The notes beneath the pieces were generated by a model. It saw only the letters and a program-made list of their open reading frames with translations. It searched no databases and was not told where the DNA came from. A stretch of 64,000 bases of DNA from Micromonospora coxensis. GTDB taxonomy: Bacteria; Actinomycetota; Actinomycetes; Mycobacteriales; Micromonosporaceae. Of this stretch, positions 25,765-38,017 are shown one piece after another; position 1 is the first letter of the stretch, and each line of letters begins with the position of its first letter. Location of the stretch: NCBI RefSeq assembly GCF_900090295.1, contig NZ_LT607753.1, forward strand, positions 1,922,001 to 1,986,000, read 5' to 3'. Position numbers and translations under genes: made by a program.

Positions 25765-25845
25765 GCGAGCTCCTTGGGTCGATTCTGGAGGTGGCATCAG
25801 CCTGCCACACCCGGCGGCGACCGCCGCCGGGCCACGGCGCTCGGG

Positions 25846-26283
25846 CTACTTCTTGCCCTTGGAGCCACGCCGCAGCACGAGGCGGGCGCCGCTCCAGTCC
25901 CGACCGGCGTTCACGGTGGAGGTCTGCTGGAGGCCGGCGGTCTGCGCCGACTCGGCGACCTCGCTCGGCTCGACGTGCCCGTCGCGGCCGGCCTTCGGGG
26001 TCAGCAGCCACACGACACCGGCGTCGGCCAGCGGGCCGAGGGCGTCGACGAGGAGTTCGAAGAGGTCACCGTCGCCGTCGCGGTACCACACCAGCACCGC
26101 GTCGACCACCTCGTCGGTGTCCTCGTCGACCAGATCTCCACAGCGGTCGGTAAGGGCGTCGCGGAGATCCTGGTCGACGTCGTCGTCGTACCCCATCTCC
26201 ATGACGACCATCCCCGGCTCGATCCCGAACCGGTCCGCCAGGCTGCGTACCCCGTCGGCGGCCTGACCAGCGGTCGCGCTCAC
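25846..26283 (-). CDS. DUF3052 family protein
   Basis: 145 residues. GMVVMEMGYDDDVDQDLRDA and DAGVVWLLTPKAGRDGHVEP are characteristic of DUF3052, a small acidic actinobacterial protein of unknown role, usually found near aceE. The GTG at 26283 is chosen because AGGAGG lies 9 bases before it and family members begin MSATA; the upstream ATG at 26301 would place that ribosome site inside the gene. Confidence 0.85.
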   Translation of the reverse strand: MSATAGQAADGVRSLADRFGIEPGMVVMEMGYDDDVDQDLRDALTDRCGDLVDEDTDEVVDAVLVWYRDGDGDLFELLVDALGPLADAGVVWLLTPKAGRDGHVEPSEVAESAQTAGLQQTSTVNAGRDWSGARLVLRRGSKGKK

Positions 26284-26394
26284 TGTCGCGTGCCTCCTCA
26301 TCTCATCCTCGCCCGACTGCGTCGTCGACGCCGTCGGGCCAAGTCCACACAGTTGCGGCTCCCCGCGCAAGTGGCGCACCGGGTGGAACGGAAT

Positions 26395-29142
26395 TTACCG
26401 TGCCAGCAGCGCGCGGGCACCCTGGGTAATGGCTTCCTCGGAGACGAGAACCTGACGCGCCGCCGGGCCTAATGGTACAAACGAGTCGATTGCAGCTACC
26501 CGCCGCGCGGCTCCGACATATCCGGCATCGACCAGGGCCGCGATGATCCCCTCGCCCACCCCGCCGGAGCGGCGTGTCTCGTCCACCACCAGCACCCGGC
26601 CGGTCGCCGACGCCTCCCGGATGATGTCCGCCACCGGCAGCGGGGCCAGCCAGCGCAGGTCCACCACCCGGGTGCCGATCCCCTCGTCGGCGAGGGTGGC
26701 CGCCGCGCGCAGCGACATCCGCACCCCGTTACCGAAGGTGAGGATCGTGACGTCCTCGGCCGAGCCGACGCCGTAGACCCGGGCCCGGCCGATCGGCACG
26801 TGCCCGGCCGCCCACGCCCCCGGTTCGGCGTACTGCCCGAGCCACTCGCCGTCACCCGGCTCGTACAGGTCACGGACGTGGTAGAGGGCGATGGGCTCCA
26901 GCAGGACGCTCACCGTGCCGTCCACCGCCGCGGCGGCCAGGCAGGTCCGCAGCAGGGGCGCGGCGTCGTCCGGCCGCGCCGGCACCGCGATCACCAGGCC
27001 GGGCACGTCCCGGAGTACGGCCACCGAGTTGTCGTTGTGGAAGTGCCCCCCGAAGCCCTCCTGGTACGCCAGCCCCGGCACCCGCACCACCATCGGGTTG
27101 CGGAACGCACCCTGGGAGAAGAACTGCATGGTGGCCGCCTCGCCGCGCAACTGGTCCTCGGCGTTGTGCAGGTACGCCAGGTACTGGATCTCCGGCACCG
27201 GCAGCATCCCGGCCAGCCCGGCGCCCAGACCGAGCCCGAGCACCGACGTCTCGTCGAGCAGCGTGTCGAAGACCCGGGCCGCGCCGAACTTCTCGCGCAG
27301 CCCCTTCGTCACCCCGTACACCCCACCCTTGGCGGCGACGTCCTCGCCGAAGACCGCCATGCCGGGGTGGGCCAGCATCGCGTCGGCGAGCGCCGCGTTG
27401 ACGCTCTGCGCGAGGGTGAGCGGGCCGGCCAGCTCCGGCGGCTTCCCGCCGAACACCTCGGCCCGGGCGGCGGCGCCCGGACCGGCGGCCCGGGCGGCCG
27501 ACTCGGCCACCGTGGCGGCGACCCGGGCCGGCCGGCGCGGCGCGAGCGGGGCCACCACCTCGGCGACGCTGCCCAGCTTCGGCTCGTCCAGCACCTCCTC
27601 GGCGATCCGGCGGACCTGCCAGCCGCGTTCGTCGTACCGGGTGAGCAGCTCCTCCCCGGTGGCCATGCCCGCCTCCACCAGCGTCCGGGCGGTGGCCAGC
27701 AGCGGGTCGCGCGCCTCGTCGGCGGTGATCTCGGCGGTGCTGCGGTACGCGGTCTCGGCGTCCGCGCCCGCGTGTCCCATCAGCCGTACCGTGCGCAGGT
27801 GCAGCACCGCCGGCCGCCGGTGCCGCCGTACCCAGGCCGCGGCCTCGGCCGCCACCGCGTACGTGCCGACCGGGTCCGCGCCGTCGGCGGCGAAGTACCG
27901 CACCCCGGGACGTGCCCGCAACGCCCGCTCGACCCAGCCCTCCGGCGAGCGGACGCTGATGCCGAGGCCGTTGTCCTCGCAGAGGAAGAGCACCGGGATG
28001 CGCAGTCCGGTGTGGTCGTACCAGCCGGCGGTGTTCAGCGCGGCGGTGGCGCTGGCGTGGTTGACCGAGGCGTCGCCGAAGGAGCAGACCACGATGGCGT
28101 CCCGGGGCCAGGGCGAGCGCAGCGGGCTGTCGCCGCCGCGCCGGCCGGCGGTCTCCACCCGGCGCAGCCGTTCCAGGGCGAGCCCGAGGCCGACCGCCCG
28201 GGGCAGGTGCGAGGCGATCGTCGAGGTGGTCGGCACGACGGCCAGGTCGGCCCGGCCGAAGACCTTGTGCCGGCCCCCGGCGATCGGCTCCCGCGCCGAG
28301 GCGACCATGCCGCGCAGCACGTCCCGGGCCGCGTCCGCGTACGCGTCGTCGTCGGGTCCGCCCGGTGCGCCCTCGGCGGCGGCCTCGCCCCGTCGTTCCG
28401 GTGCCGTGCCGGCGTCGGGGCGCGCCGCCGCCGCGTCGTCGGCGGACGGCGGATCGGCCGGCAGCTCCACGGTGACCGCCTCGGCGGTGCCGTCCGCCCC
28501 GACCCGGTAGCCCGCCGTCACGGTGCCGGTCAGCCCGCCGGCCTCGGCGACGGCAGGGGTGGCGGGGCCGGTACCGGCGGCGTGCTCCGGCGCGCCACCC
28601 GTCCGGTCCGCCGCGTCGTCGGGGTCGTGGGCGGCGGACTGGTCCGGTCCGTCCGCAGCCGTGGGACCGCCGGAGCCGGACACGCCGTCGTCGGGGCCGC
28701 CGGAGCCGGCCGTACCGCCGTCGTCGAAGTCGGCGGCAGCGACGGGGCCACCGGAGGTGGGCGTGCCGTCGGCGGGGCGCGGGGCGGGGAACTCGCCGGC
28801 GGCCTGGGCGGCGCGGGTGCAGTAGAACGCCCCCGAGCGGTAGTGCAGCAGCGCCGGGTCGGTGGGGCGCAGCGCGGCGGCGACCGCCGCGTTTGCCTCG
28901 TGGCCGGCCGAGCCGATGGTGTAGTAGCCCTCGTCGAAGCTGCGCAGCCAGCGCCCGGCCAGGTCGAGCTGGCGGCTGGTGACCTGGGCGTCGAAGAGGG
29001 CGAGCAGGTGCCGCCCGGTCAGCGCGGCGCCCGCGCGCACCGGTTCGGCCGGGTCACGCCGCCGCTCGGGCTCGGGCAGCGCGCCCAGCGTCTCCCGGAA
29101 CCGGTCGTCGAGATCTTGCGGGGTGGTCACGTCGATCAGCAT
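26395..29142 (-). CDS. Fused alpha/beta E1 component of a 2-oxoacid dehydrogenase, with disordered insertion
   Basis: 915 residues. The alpha part (about 40-545) contains the thiamine diphosphate segment [19 protein letters not shown] to EDN (356-391); the beta part starts near 575 ([38 protein letters not shown]) and ends with the transketolase C-terminal domain. This is the branched-chain or acetoin type E1, fused in one chain, which decarboxylates a 2-oxoacid and passes the acyl group to a lipoyl E2. Residues about 117-265 are a glycine/aspartate/proline-rich insertion absent from typical E1 alpha chains. No E2 or E3 is nearby. No clear ribosome site at the ATG. Confidence 0.85.
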   Translation of the reverse strand: MLIDVTTPQDLDDRFRETLGALPEPERRRDPAEPVRAGAALTGRHLLALFDAQVTSRQLDLAGRWLRSFDEGYYTIGSAGHEANAAVAAALRPTDPALLHYRSGAFYCTRAAQAAGEFPAPRPADGTPTSGGPVAAADFDDGGTAGSGGPDDGVSGSGGPTAADGPDQSAAHDPDDAADRTGGAPEHAAGTGPATPAVAEAGGLTGTVTAGYRVGADGTAEAVTVELPADPPSADDAAAARPDAGTAPERRGEAAAEGAPGGPDDDAYADAARDVLRGMVASAREPIAGGRHKVFGRADLAVVPTTSTIASHLPRAVGLGLALERLRRVETAGRRGGDSPLRSPWPRDAIVVCSFGDASVNHASATAALNTAGWYDHTGLRIPVLFLCEDNGLGISVRSPEGWVERALRARPGVRYFAADGADPVGTYAVAAEAAAWVRRHRRPAVLHLRTVRLMGHAGADAETAYRSTAEITADEARDPLLATARTLVEAGMATGEELLTRYDERGWQVRRIAEEVLDEPKLGSVAEVVAPLAPRRPARVAATVAESAARAAGPGAAARAEVFGGKPPELAGPLTLAQSVNAALADAMLAHPGMAVFGEDVAAKGGVYGVTKGLREKFGAARVFDTLLDETSVLGLGLGAGLAGMLPVPEIQYLAYLHNAEDQLRGEAATMQFFSQGAFRNPMVVRVPGLAYQEGFGGHFHNDNSVAVLRDVPGLVIAVPARPDDAAPLLRTCLAAAAVDGTVSVLLEPIALYHVRDLYEPGDGEWLGQYAEPGAWAAGHVPIGRARVYGVGSAEDVTILTFGNGVRMSLRAAATLADEGIGTRVVDLRWLAPLPVADIIREASATGRVLVVDETRRSGGVGEGIIAALVDAGYVGAARRVAAIDSFVPLGPAARQVLVSEEAITQGARALLAR

Positions 29143-29193
29143 TACCGACGGAGGCCAGGGTCGCCCACTCAGACACGATCCGCCCGGGCGGTC

Positions 29194-29658
29194 TCACACC
29201 TCACCCTCCGGGCAGCCACCGTCGGAGACCTTCCACACCAGCTCGCGCAGGGCGGCCAGTTCCCCGGTGCTGAGCGGGGCGAGCAGCCGGGAGTCGGACA
29301 CCACCCGGTGCACCCGCTCCCGCATCCGGCGGCCCGCCTCGGTGACCACCAGTGTCTTCTGCCGCCGGTCGGCGGGGTCGAGCCGGCGTTCCACCAGCCC
29401 GGCCTGCTCCAGCTTGTCGACCAGGGCGGTCACGTTGGACCGGTCGCAGCGCAGCTGCTCGGCGAGGTCCCGGGCGGGCGACGGACGGTCCGGGTCGAGC
29501 TGGTGCAGGGCGCGGGCGGCGGCCGGTGTCAGTCCCAGCCCGGCGATCTCCACGTCCTGGTGGTGCCGGATGGCGGCGGCGATGTGCATGATCCGCCGGA
29601 CCGCGTCCCCGGCCAGTTCGGCGCGGTCGCCCGGGTCGACCCCGACGCTGTCAGTCAT
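29194..29658 (-). CDS. MarR family regulator
   Basis: 154 residues. Winged helix with [20 protein letters not shown] and wing [19 protein letters not shown] 29658 is preceded at 7 bases by TACCAT and not by a ribosome site, suggesting a leaderless mRNA. Self-complementary GTACGTAC (29670-29677) adjoins the box and may be part of its operator. It lies 51 bases upstream of the fused E1 gene on the same strand and could control it. Confidence 0.85.
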   Translation of the reverse strand: MTDSVGVDPGDRAELAGDAVRRIMHIAAAIRHHQDVEIAGLGLTPAAARALHQLDPDRPSPARDLAEQLRCDRSNVTALVDKLEQAGLVERRLDPADRRQKTLVVTEAGRRMRERVHRVVSDSRLLAPLSTGELAALRELVWKVSDGGCPEGEV

Positions 29659-29665
29659 GCCGACG

Positions 29666-29671
29666 ATGGTA
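29666..29671 (-). promoter_or_regulatory. Predicted -10 box for leaderless marR mRNA
   Basis: TACCAT on the minus strand ends 7 bases before the ATG at 29658 and overlaps GTACGTAC, a likely operator element. Confidence 0.45.
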
Positions 29672-29770
29672 CGTACGCGCAACAATTGACCCACTCCACT
29701 GTCGGGCGGGGTGACGCGACCAGCGTTCGCGGCGTGTCGCGGTACGACCGGTGCGGCGGCCGGGCCGGCG

Positions 29771-30175
29771 TCAGCCGGGGAGGAAGGAGAAGCGGACCTG
29801 CCGGCTCGGGTTGTCGCCGTTGGTGTCGACCAGGCAGATCGACTGCCAGGTGCCGAGCTGGAGCCGCCCGCCGAGCACCGGCAGCGTCGCGTACGGCGGG
29901 ACGAACGCGGGCAGCACGTGGTCGCGCCCGTGCCCGGGCGAGCCGTGCCGGTGCCGCCAGCGGTCGTCGGTGGGGAGCAGGTCGTCGAGGGCCCGCAGCA
30001 GGTCGTCGTCGGAGCCGGCGCCGGTCTCGATGATCGCCAGGCCGGCGGTGGCGTGCGGCACGAAGACGTGCAGCAGCCCGTCGCCCTGCCCGGAGACGAA
30101 CCGCTCGGCCTCGGCGGTGATGTCCAGGACGGTGGGCCGGGAGCCGGTCCGGACCGTGATCACCTCACTGCGCAT
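29771..30175 (-). CDS. yjbQ: YjbQ/UPF0047 family protein
   Basis: 134 residues, the family's normal length. [27 protein letters not shown] and [11 protein letters not shown] are diagnostic; conserved histidines form a metal-like site. E. coli YjbQ has weak thiamine phosphate synthase activity, but the true role is uncertain. The start ATG 30175 excludes the long in-frame extension upstream, which is antisense or out-of-gene sequence. Confidence 0.85.
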   Translation of the reverse strand: MRSEVITVRTGSRPTVLDITAEAERFVSGQGDGLLHVFVPHATAGLAIIETGAGSDDDLLRALDDLLPTDDRWRHRHGSPGHGRDHVLPAFVPPYATLPVLGGRLQLGTWQSICLVDTNGDNPSRQVRFSFLPG

Positions 30176-30198
30176 AGGGCGCATTCTGCCGCACCCGC

Positions 30199-30585
30199 TC
30201 AGCAGCTGCCGCCGCCACCGTCCGAGCCGCCCCCCGAGCCGCCACCGGAGTCGCCCCAGCTCCCGCCGCCGGAGTCCCCCCAGCCCCACCCGCCGCCGGA
30301 GCGCTCCGACCCGTCGTCGGAGCAGCGCGGGTCGGAGGACGCCGCGCCGGGGTCGGCGACGCCGTAGCCGGAGTAACCGCCCACGTCGTGGCGGGCCGGG
30401 CGGCGGCCACGGGCCCGGCGGGCGTCCCGCGCCAACCCGACGACCAGCAGCAGCGCGAAGACGCCCAGCACGAGGAAACCCACCATCTCCACCCTCCCCA
30501 GGGCCAGGCCGACCACTCCCAGGACGATCCCGGCGAGCCCGGCACCGGTCGTCACCAGCCCGAGGGACGCCACCTGCCATCGCAT
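30199..30585 (-). CDS. Small membrane protein with Gly/Trp-rich tail
   Basis: 128 residues. Two hydrophobic helices (about 5-28 and 32-52), a basic loop (RDARRARGRRPARH), then a tail very rich in glycine, serine and tryptophan ending in cysteine (SDGGGGSC). The tail resembles those of TPM-like or HHE-like cell surface proteins only in composition; I do not recognise a family. TACCCT lies 6 bases before the ATG, so it may be leaderless. Confidence 0.65.
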   Translation of the reverse strand: MRWQVASLGLVTTGAGLAGIVLGVVGLALGRVEMVGFLVLGVFALLLVVGLARDARRARGRRPARHDVGGYSGYGVADPGAASSDPRCSDDGSERSGGGWGWGDSGGGSWGDSGGGSGGGSDGGGGSC

Positions 30586-30591
30586 GCCCGG

Positions 30592-30597
30592 AGGGTA
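30592..30597 (-). promoter_or_regulatory. Predicted -10 box for leaderless membrane protein mRNA
   Basis: TACCCT on the minus strand, 6 bases before the ATG at 30585. Confidence 0.4.
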
Positions 30598-30698
30598 GGC
30601 GGCAGCGGCAAGCCGGCGGCCGGAGCGGCGGCCCGCCCGATCGCGCAAAGTTACTGGTGGGTACCTGTGTCGAGCGTCGCGTCTCCGGGCGGTGGGCG

Positions 30699-30727
30699 TG
30701 ACGACGAGTGCCAACAGGGGGCAGGAT
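30699..30727 (+). promoter_or_regulatory. Predicted aceE promoter
   Basis: TGACGA (30699-30704), 17 bases, CAGGAT (30722-30727); this leaves a leader of about 35 bases containing GAGGGA before the GTG. Confidence 0.4.
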
Positions 30728-30768
30728 GGCGCTAGAGACCTATCCCACACACAACCGAGGGAACGCCT

Positions 30769-33507
<2,739 letters not shown>

Positions 33508-33524
33508 TTCCCGCGTACCCGACA

Positions 33525-33553
33525 GGGGCCCGGCGCACCGCGCGCCGGGCCCC
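33525..33553 (+). terminator. aceE terminator
   Basis: GGGGCCCGGCGC (33525-33536) pairs perfectly with 33542-33553 over a 5-base loop, followed by TTCGCG. Confidence 0.7.
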
Positions 33554-33768
33554 TTCGCGTGCGCGGCGGTATGACGCAACCGGTATCCACCGCGCGCCTT
33601 GCCCCCACCGATCCTTTGCATCCACACTTCTCGATAAATGTCGGCGCCTCCGGGGCGTCGCGTGACGCCGCGTCGCCCCGGACCGGTCCGGTGGATGCTC
33701 CCGTCGCGCCCGTCCACCCGCCGCTCGGGACACCGACGCCACGCCGGGTGCGACGGTAGGGAGACGGC

Positions 33769-35058
33769 ATGAGAGTCGTCCGGATCGGAATGGCCCTGGC
33801 GGTCGGCGCCCTGGCGGTGTCGCTGCTCGGGCCGGGAGCGCCCACCGTGGCGCACTCGCCGGACACGCCCGCCGGGCGTGCCTCGGCCCAGGAGTTCATG
33901 GCGCAGCGCGAGCCGACCCAGCAGTTGGCCGCCGCCGCGGCCGCCACCTGCACCAACGGGCAGGCGGCCGGGTACCCCTGCCGCAACGTCGACCTGCTGT
34001 CGTTCATGCCGCTGAGCACCATCGGGGGCAGCCAGGCCAACGACATCTGGGGCTGGACGGACAGCCAGACCGGCAAGGAGTACGCGCTGGTCGGGCGGCG
34101 CAACGGCACCTCGTTCGTGGACGTGTCCAACCCGACCGCGCCGGTCTACCTGGGCAACCTGCCCGCGTACCAGAACCGGACGGCGATCTGGCGCGACATC
34201 AAGGTGTACAGGAACCACGCGTACGTGGTGGCCGACGTGTCGGGCCACGGGATGCAGGTCTTCGACCTGACCCGGCTGCGCGGCGTCACCACGCCGAAGA
34301 CCTGGACCTCGGACGCGCAGTACAACCGGTTCGGCAACTCGCACAACATCGCGATCAACGAGGAGACCGGCTACGCGTACGCGGTGGGGTCGAACACCTG
34401 CTCCGGCGGACTGCACATGGTCGACATCCGCAACCCGAAGTCGCCGGTGCAGGCCGGCTGCGTCAGCAACGACGGGTACACCCACGACACCCAGTGCGTC
34501 GTCTACCGCGGCCCGGACACCACCTACACCGGCCGGGAGATCTGCGTCAGCTCCAACGAGGACACCGTCACCGTGGCGGACGTGACCAGCAAGTCGTCGC
34601 CCCGCCAGCTGGCCCGGATCGGCTACACCGGCCGGGCGTACACCCACCAGGGCTGGTTCACCGCCGACCAGCGGTACTTCCTGCTCGACGACGAGCTGGA
34701 CGAGTCCCGGCGCGGGGTGAACACCCAGACGTACATCTGGGACCTGGCCGACCTGGACGCGCCCCGGCACATCGGCACCTACAGCGCGCCGGCCGGAGTG
34801 GCGGCCACCGACCACAACCAGTACGTCAAGGGCAACCACAGCTACCAGGCCAACTACCGGGCCGGGCTGCGCATCCTGGACCTGCGGGACGTGTCGGCCG
34901 GGCGCGCGACGGAGGCCGGGTACTTCGACGTCTACCCGTCGAGCAACAGCAGCTCGATGAACGGGGCGTGGAGCGTCTACCCGTACTTCCCCAGCGGGAC
35001 CGTGGTGGTCAGCGGCATCGAGCAGGGGCTCTTCGTCCTGCAGCCCCGGTTGTCGTGA
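33769..35058 (+). CDS. Secreted LVIVD-repeat (choice-of-anchor B) protein
   Basis: 429 residues. A signal peptide (about 1-28) is followed by a propeller-like repeat region: FVDVSNPTAPVYLGNLP, HMVDIRNPKSPVQAGC, VADVTSKSSPRQLARIG, with conserved histidines (SHNIAI, THDTQC, THQGWF, DHNQYV). This is the choice-of-anchor B family of secreted proteins, function unknown. AGGGAGA precedes the ATG. Its stop overlaps the GTG of the next gene (GTGA), so the two are translated together. Confidence 0.8.
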   Translation: MRVVRIGMALAVGALAVSLLGPGAPTVAHSPDTPAGRASAQEFMAQREPTQQLAAAAAATCTNGQAAGYPCRNVDLLSFMPLSTIGGSQANDIWGWTDSQTGKEYALVGRRNGTSFVDVSNPTAPVYLGNLPAYQNRTAIWRDIKVYRNHAYVVADVSGHGMQVFDLTRLRGVTTPKTWTSDAQYNRFGNSHNIAINEETGYAYAVGSNTCSGGLHMVDIRNPKSPVQAGCVSNDGYTHDTQCVVYRGPDTTYTGREICVSSNEDTVTVADVTSKSSPRQLARIGYTGRAYTHQGWFTADQRYFLLDDELDESRRGVNTQTYIWDLADLDAPRHIGTYSAPAGVAATDHNQYVKGNHSYQANYRAGLRILDLRDVSAGRATEAGYFDVYPSSNSSSMNGAWSVYPYFPSGTVVVSGIEQGLFVLQPRLS

Positions 35059-35969
35059 CCGCGACCAGTGACCGGCCGGTGCTGGCCGCCGACCGAGCCG
35101 AGGGGGCGCCCCCGTGGCGCCCCCGCCCGGCCGGCGGCCGGGCCCACCGGTACCTGGCCGCCGCCCTGGTCCTCGGGCTGACCCTGACGCTCGGCTTCGT
35201 GGCGGGACGGTTCGGCGCCGCGCCGGCGCCGGCCCGGTCCGCGACGACGGGTCCGGCCGCGCACGCCGACCACGGCCCGGCCGGGTTGCAGGTCTCGCGC
35301 GACGGCTGGACCCTCGTGCTGGACACCCCCGCGCTGACCGCCGGCCGTCCGGGCGAGCTGGCCTTCCGCATCACCGACGCGGCGGGCGCGCCGGTGACCC
35401 GGTTCCGGCTGAACCACGAGCGACTGATGCACCTGGTCCTGGTGGGGCGGGACCTGACCGGCTACCGGCACGTGCACCCGGAGATGGCCGCCGACGGGAC
35501 CTGGCGGGCCCTGGTCACCCCGGAGGCGCCCGGTCCGCTGCGGGCGATCGCCGACTTCTGGCCCGAGGGCGCCGACCGCCAGGTCACCCTGGGCGTCGAC
35601 GTGCCGGTCCCCGGCCGGTACGCGCCCCGCCCGCCGGCCGAGCCGCAGGAGACCATCCTGGTCGACGGCTACACGGTCACCCTGGACGGCGGGCTGCGAC
35701 CCGGCGAGTCGAACCAGGTGCTGGTCTGGCTCGGCCGCGACGGACGACCGGTCGCCGACCTGCAACCGCACCTGGGCGCGTACGGGCACCTGGTGGCGTT
35801 GCGCCACGGCGACCTCGCCTACCTGCACGTGCACCCGGCGGCGGCCAGCCGGCCGGAGTCGGTGGTGGCGTTCGGCGTGACGGTGCCGTCGGCGGGCACC
35901 TACCGGCTGTTCTTCGAGTTCCGCCACCGGGACGTCGTGCACGTCGCGGCGTTCACCGTCACCGCGTGA
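35055..35969 (+). CDS. Membrane-anchored histidine-rich protein, possible metal-binding
   Basis: 304 residues from a GTG in the GTGA overlap. One N-terminal helix (about 33-51), then two similar Ig-like modules. Each contains a His cluster: H121, H126, H139, H141 (RHVHPEM) and H239, H245, H251, H258, H260 (LHVHPAA); H70 and H73 lie just after the helix. The duplicated HxxxxxHLV...HVHP pattern suggests copper or other metal binding outside the membrane. I do not know a characterised homologue. Coupling to the LVIVD protein suggests one joint function. Confidence 0.7.
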   Translation: MTATSDRPVLAADRAEGAPPWRPRPAGGRAHRYLAAALVLGLTLTLGFVAGRFGAAPAPARSATTGPAAHADHGPAGLQVSRDGWTLVLDTPALTAGRPGELAFRITDAAGAPVTRFRLNHERLMHLVLVGRDLTGYRHVHPEMAADGTWRALVTPEAPGPLRAIADFWPEGADRQVTLGVDVPVPGRYAPRPPAEPQETILVDGYTVTLDGGLRPGESNQVLVWLGRDGRPVADLQPHLGAYGHLVALRHGDLAYLHVHPAAASRPESVVAFGVTVPSAGTYRLFFEFRHRDVVHVAAFTVTA

Positions 35970-36059
35970 CCCCGGACGCAAGCCGGCGGTGGTCCGGACG
36001 CCCCTGGCGGGGACGCCGGGCCACCGCCGTCGCGGGTGACGCCGGAGGACGTGGCCTGC

Positions 36060-36506
36060 TCAGCCGACGGCGGCCAGATCGGTGAGCCGGGCCAGCGAGT
36101 CCTCCAGGTCGGCGCCGACCCGACGCAGCCCGAGCCGGAGCAGGGCCGCCTTGACCGGTCCGGCCGGCCACCGTACGACGATGAGCCGCACGACCGTCCC
36201 GCCCTCCTCCTCGTCGGGAGTGAGCTGGACGTAGATCTCGGTGCGCGCCTCGGCCCGGGCGCCGGCGCCCTTGGCCCGCTCCCGCCAGCCGATCAGGGTC
36301 GGTTCCTGGTAGGCGATCACCTCGGCCTCGTGCGCCGCGCCGCGTCCGGCCTGGACCAGCTGTCGCCGACCGAAGCCCTCCCCCGAGAGGACCTCGGCCG
36401 CGCGGACACCCGCCAGCCAGGCCGGCAACTGCTCGGCCCGCTGCACGACGTCCCAGACCGCTTCCACCGGCGCCATCACGTGCGCACTGCGTTCCACGAG
36501 GATCAT
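36060..36506 (-). CDS. SRPBCC family protein
   Basis: 148 residues. The N-terminal SAHVMAPVEAVWDVVQRAEQ and the helix-rich C-terminus fit the START/SRPBCC (polyketide cyclase-like) fold, which binds hydrophobic ligands. Function unknown. A GGGGGAAG site lies 6-8 bases before the ATG. Confidence 0.75.
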   Translation of the reverse strand: MILVERSAHVMAPVEAVWDVVQRAEQLPAWLAGVRAAEVLSGEGFGRRQLVQAGRGAAHEAEVIAYQEPTLIGWRERAKGAGARAEARTEIYVQLTPDEEEGGTVVRLIVVRWPAGPVKAALLRLGLRRVGADLEDSLARLTDLAAVG

Positions 36507-36691
36507 TTCTGTCTTCCCCCACTGAGGACATCCGCGATATTCGGCACTCTATGCGCAAATTCGGACGTAAGCGGACGGGTTCGGTAAAGACACGCCGAAA
36601 ACCCTTGCGCCCGCATTGTCGAGGGCCTATGGCGCAACGGCGGCGCGACCCCTAAAGTCCCGAACACGATTCGCGTTTCCGGGAGGGGTCC

Positions 36692-38017
36692 ATGACGACC
36701 GCGCCGCTGCCCCCGTTCCCCGCCGGCTTCCGCTGGGGAGTCTCCACCTCGGCGTACCAGATCGAGGGCGGCGCCGACGCCGACGGGCGCGGGCCGTCCA
36801 TCTGGGACACCTTCGCGCACACCCCCGGGCGGATCGCCGACGGCAGCACCGGCGACGTGGCCTGCGACCACTACCACCGGCACGCCGAGGACGTCGCGCT
36901 GATGGCCGGGCTCGGTGTCTCGGCGTACCGGTTCTCGATCTCCTGGCCCCGGGTGCAGCCCGGCGGCGCCGGCCCGGCCAACCCCGCCGGGCTGGACTTC
37001 TACGAGCGCCTCGTCGACGACCTGCTCGCCGCCGGCATCGACCCGGTCGCCACCCTCTTCCACTGGGACCTGCCGCAGCCGCTGGAGGACGCCGGCGGCT
37101 GGCTGCACCGGGACACCGCCGCCCGCTTCGCCGAGTACGCCGACCTCGTCGCCGCCCGCCTCGGCGACCGGGTGAAGCTCTGGATCACCCTCAACGAACC
37201 GTTCATCCACATGAGCCTCGGACACGCCACCGGCGTACACGCCCCCGGCCGCTTCCTGCTCCTCGACGCCTTCCCGGTGGCCCACCACCAACTCCTCGCC
37301 CACGGGCTCGCGGTCGCCGCGCTGCGCGCCCGCAGCAGCAGCCCGGTGGCGATCGCCAACAACTACTCGCCGGTGGTGGCGCACGGCGACACCGACGCCG
37401 ACCGGGCGGCCGGGCTGGCGTACGACGCGCTGCACAACCGGCTCTTCACCGACCCGCTGCTCGGGCTCGGCTACCCGCCCGGGATCGAGCCGGCCGGGAT
37501 GCGCGACGGCGACCTCGACATCATCGCCGCCCCGCTCGACGTGCTCGGGGTGAACTACTACAACCCGACCGGCATCCGGGCCGCCGAGGAGGACTCGCCG
37601 CTCCCCTTCGAGCTGGTGTCCCTGGAGGGGTACCCGCGCACCGCCTTCGACTGGCCGGTCGTCCCCGACGGGCTGCGCGACCTGCTCACCGGGCTGAAGG
37701 GACGATACGGCGACGCCCTCCCGCCGATCCAGGTCACCGAGAGCGGCTGCGCGTACGACGACACGCCGGACGCCACGGGCCGGGTGCACGACCCGGAGCG
37801 CATCGCGTACCTCGACGGGCACCTGCGCGCCGTGCACCAGGCGATCGAGGCGGGCGTCGACGTCACCGGGTACTTCGTCTGGTCGCTGCTGGACAACTGG
37901 GAGTGGGCGGAGGGCTTCACCAAACGCTTCGGCCTGGTGCACGTCGACTTCGCCACCGGAGCCCGCACCCCGAAGTCCTCGTACGCCTGGTACCGCGACC
38001 TCGTCACCCGGCGATGA
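36692..38017 (+). CDS. GH1 beta-glucosidase
   Basis: 441 residues, standard for GH1. FPAGFRWGVSTSAYQIEGG start, acid/base E169 in TLNEP and nucleophile E350 in VTESGCAYDD (ESG in place of the usual ENG). No signal peptide, so it acts in the cytoplasm on imported beta-glucosides. GGGAGGGG precedes the ATG. Its stop overlaps the MFS gene's ATG, which suggests that the transporter imports its substrate. Confidence 0.9.
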   Translation: MTTAPLPPFPAGFRWGVSTSAYQIEGGADADGRGPSIWDTFAHTPGRIADGSTGDVACDHYHRHAEDVALMAGLGVSAYRFSISWPRVQPGGAGPANPAGLDFYERLVDDLLAAGIDPVATLFHWDLPQPLEDAGGWLHRDTAARFAEYADLVAARLGDRVKLWITLNEPFIHMSLGHATGVHAPGRFLLLDAFPVAHHQLLAHGLAVAALRARSSSPVAIANNYSPVVAHGDTDADRAAGLAYDALHNRLFTDPLLGLGYPPGIEPAGMRDGDLDIIAAPLDVLGVNYYNPTGIRAAEEDSPLPFELVSLEGYPRTAFDWPVVPDGLRDLLTGLKGRYGDALPPIQVTESGCAYDDTPDATGRVHDPERIAYLDGHLRAVHQAIEAGVDVTGYFVWSLLDNWEWAEGFTKRFGLVHVDFATGARTPKSSYAWYRDLVTRR

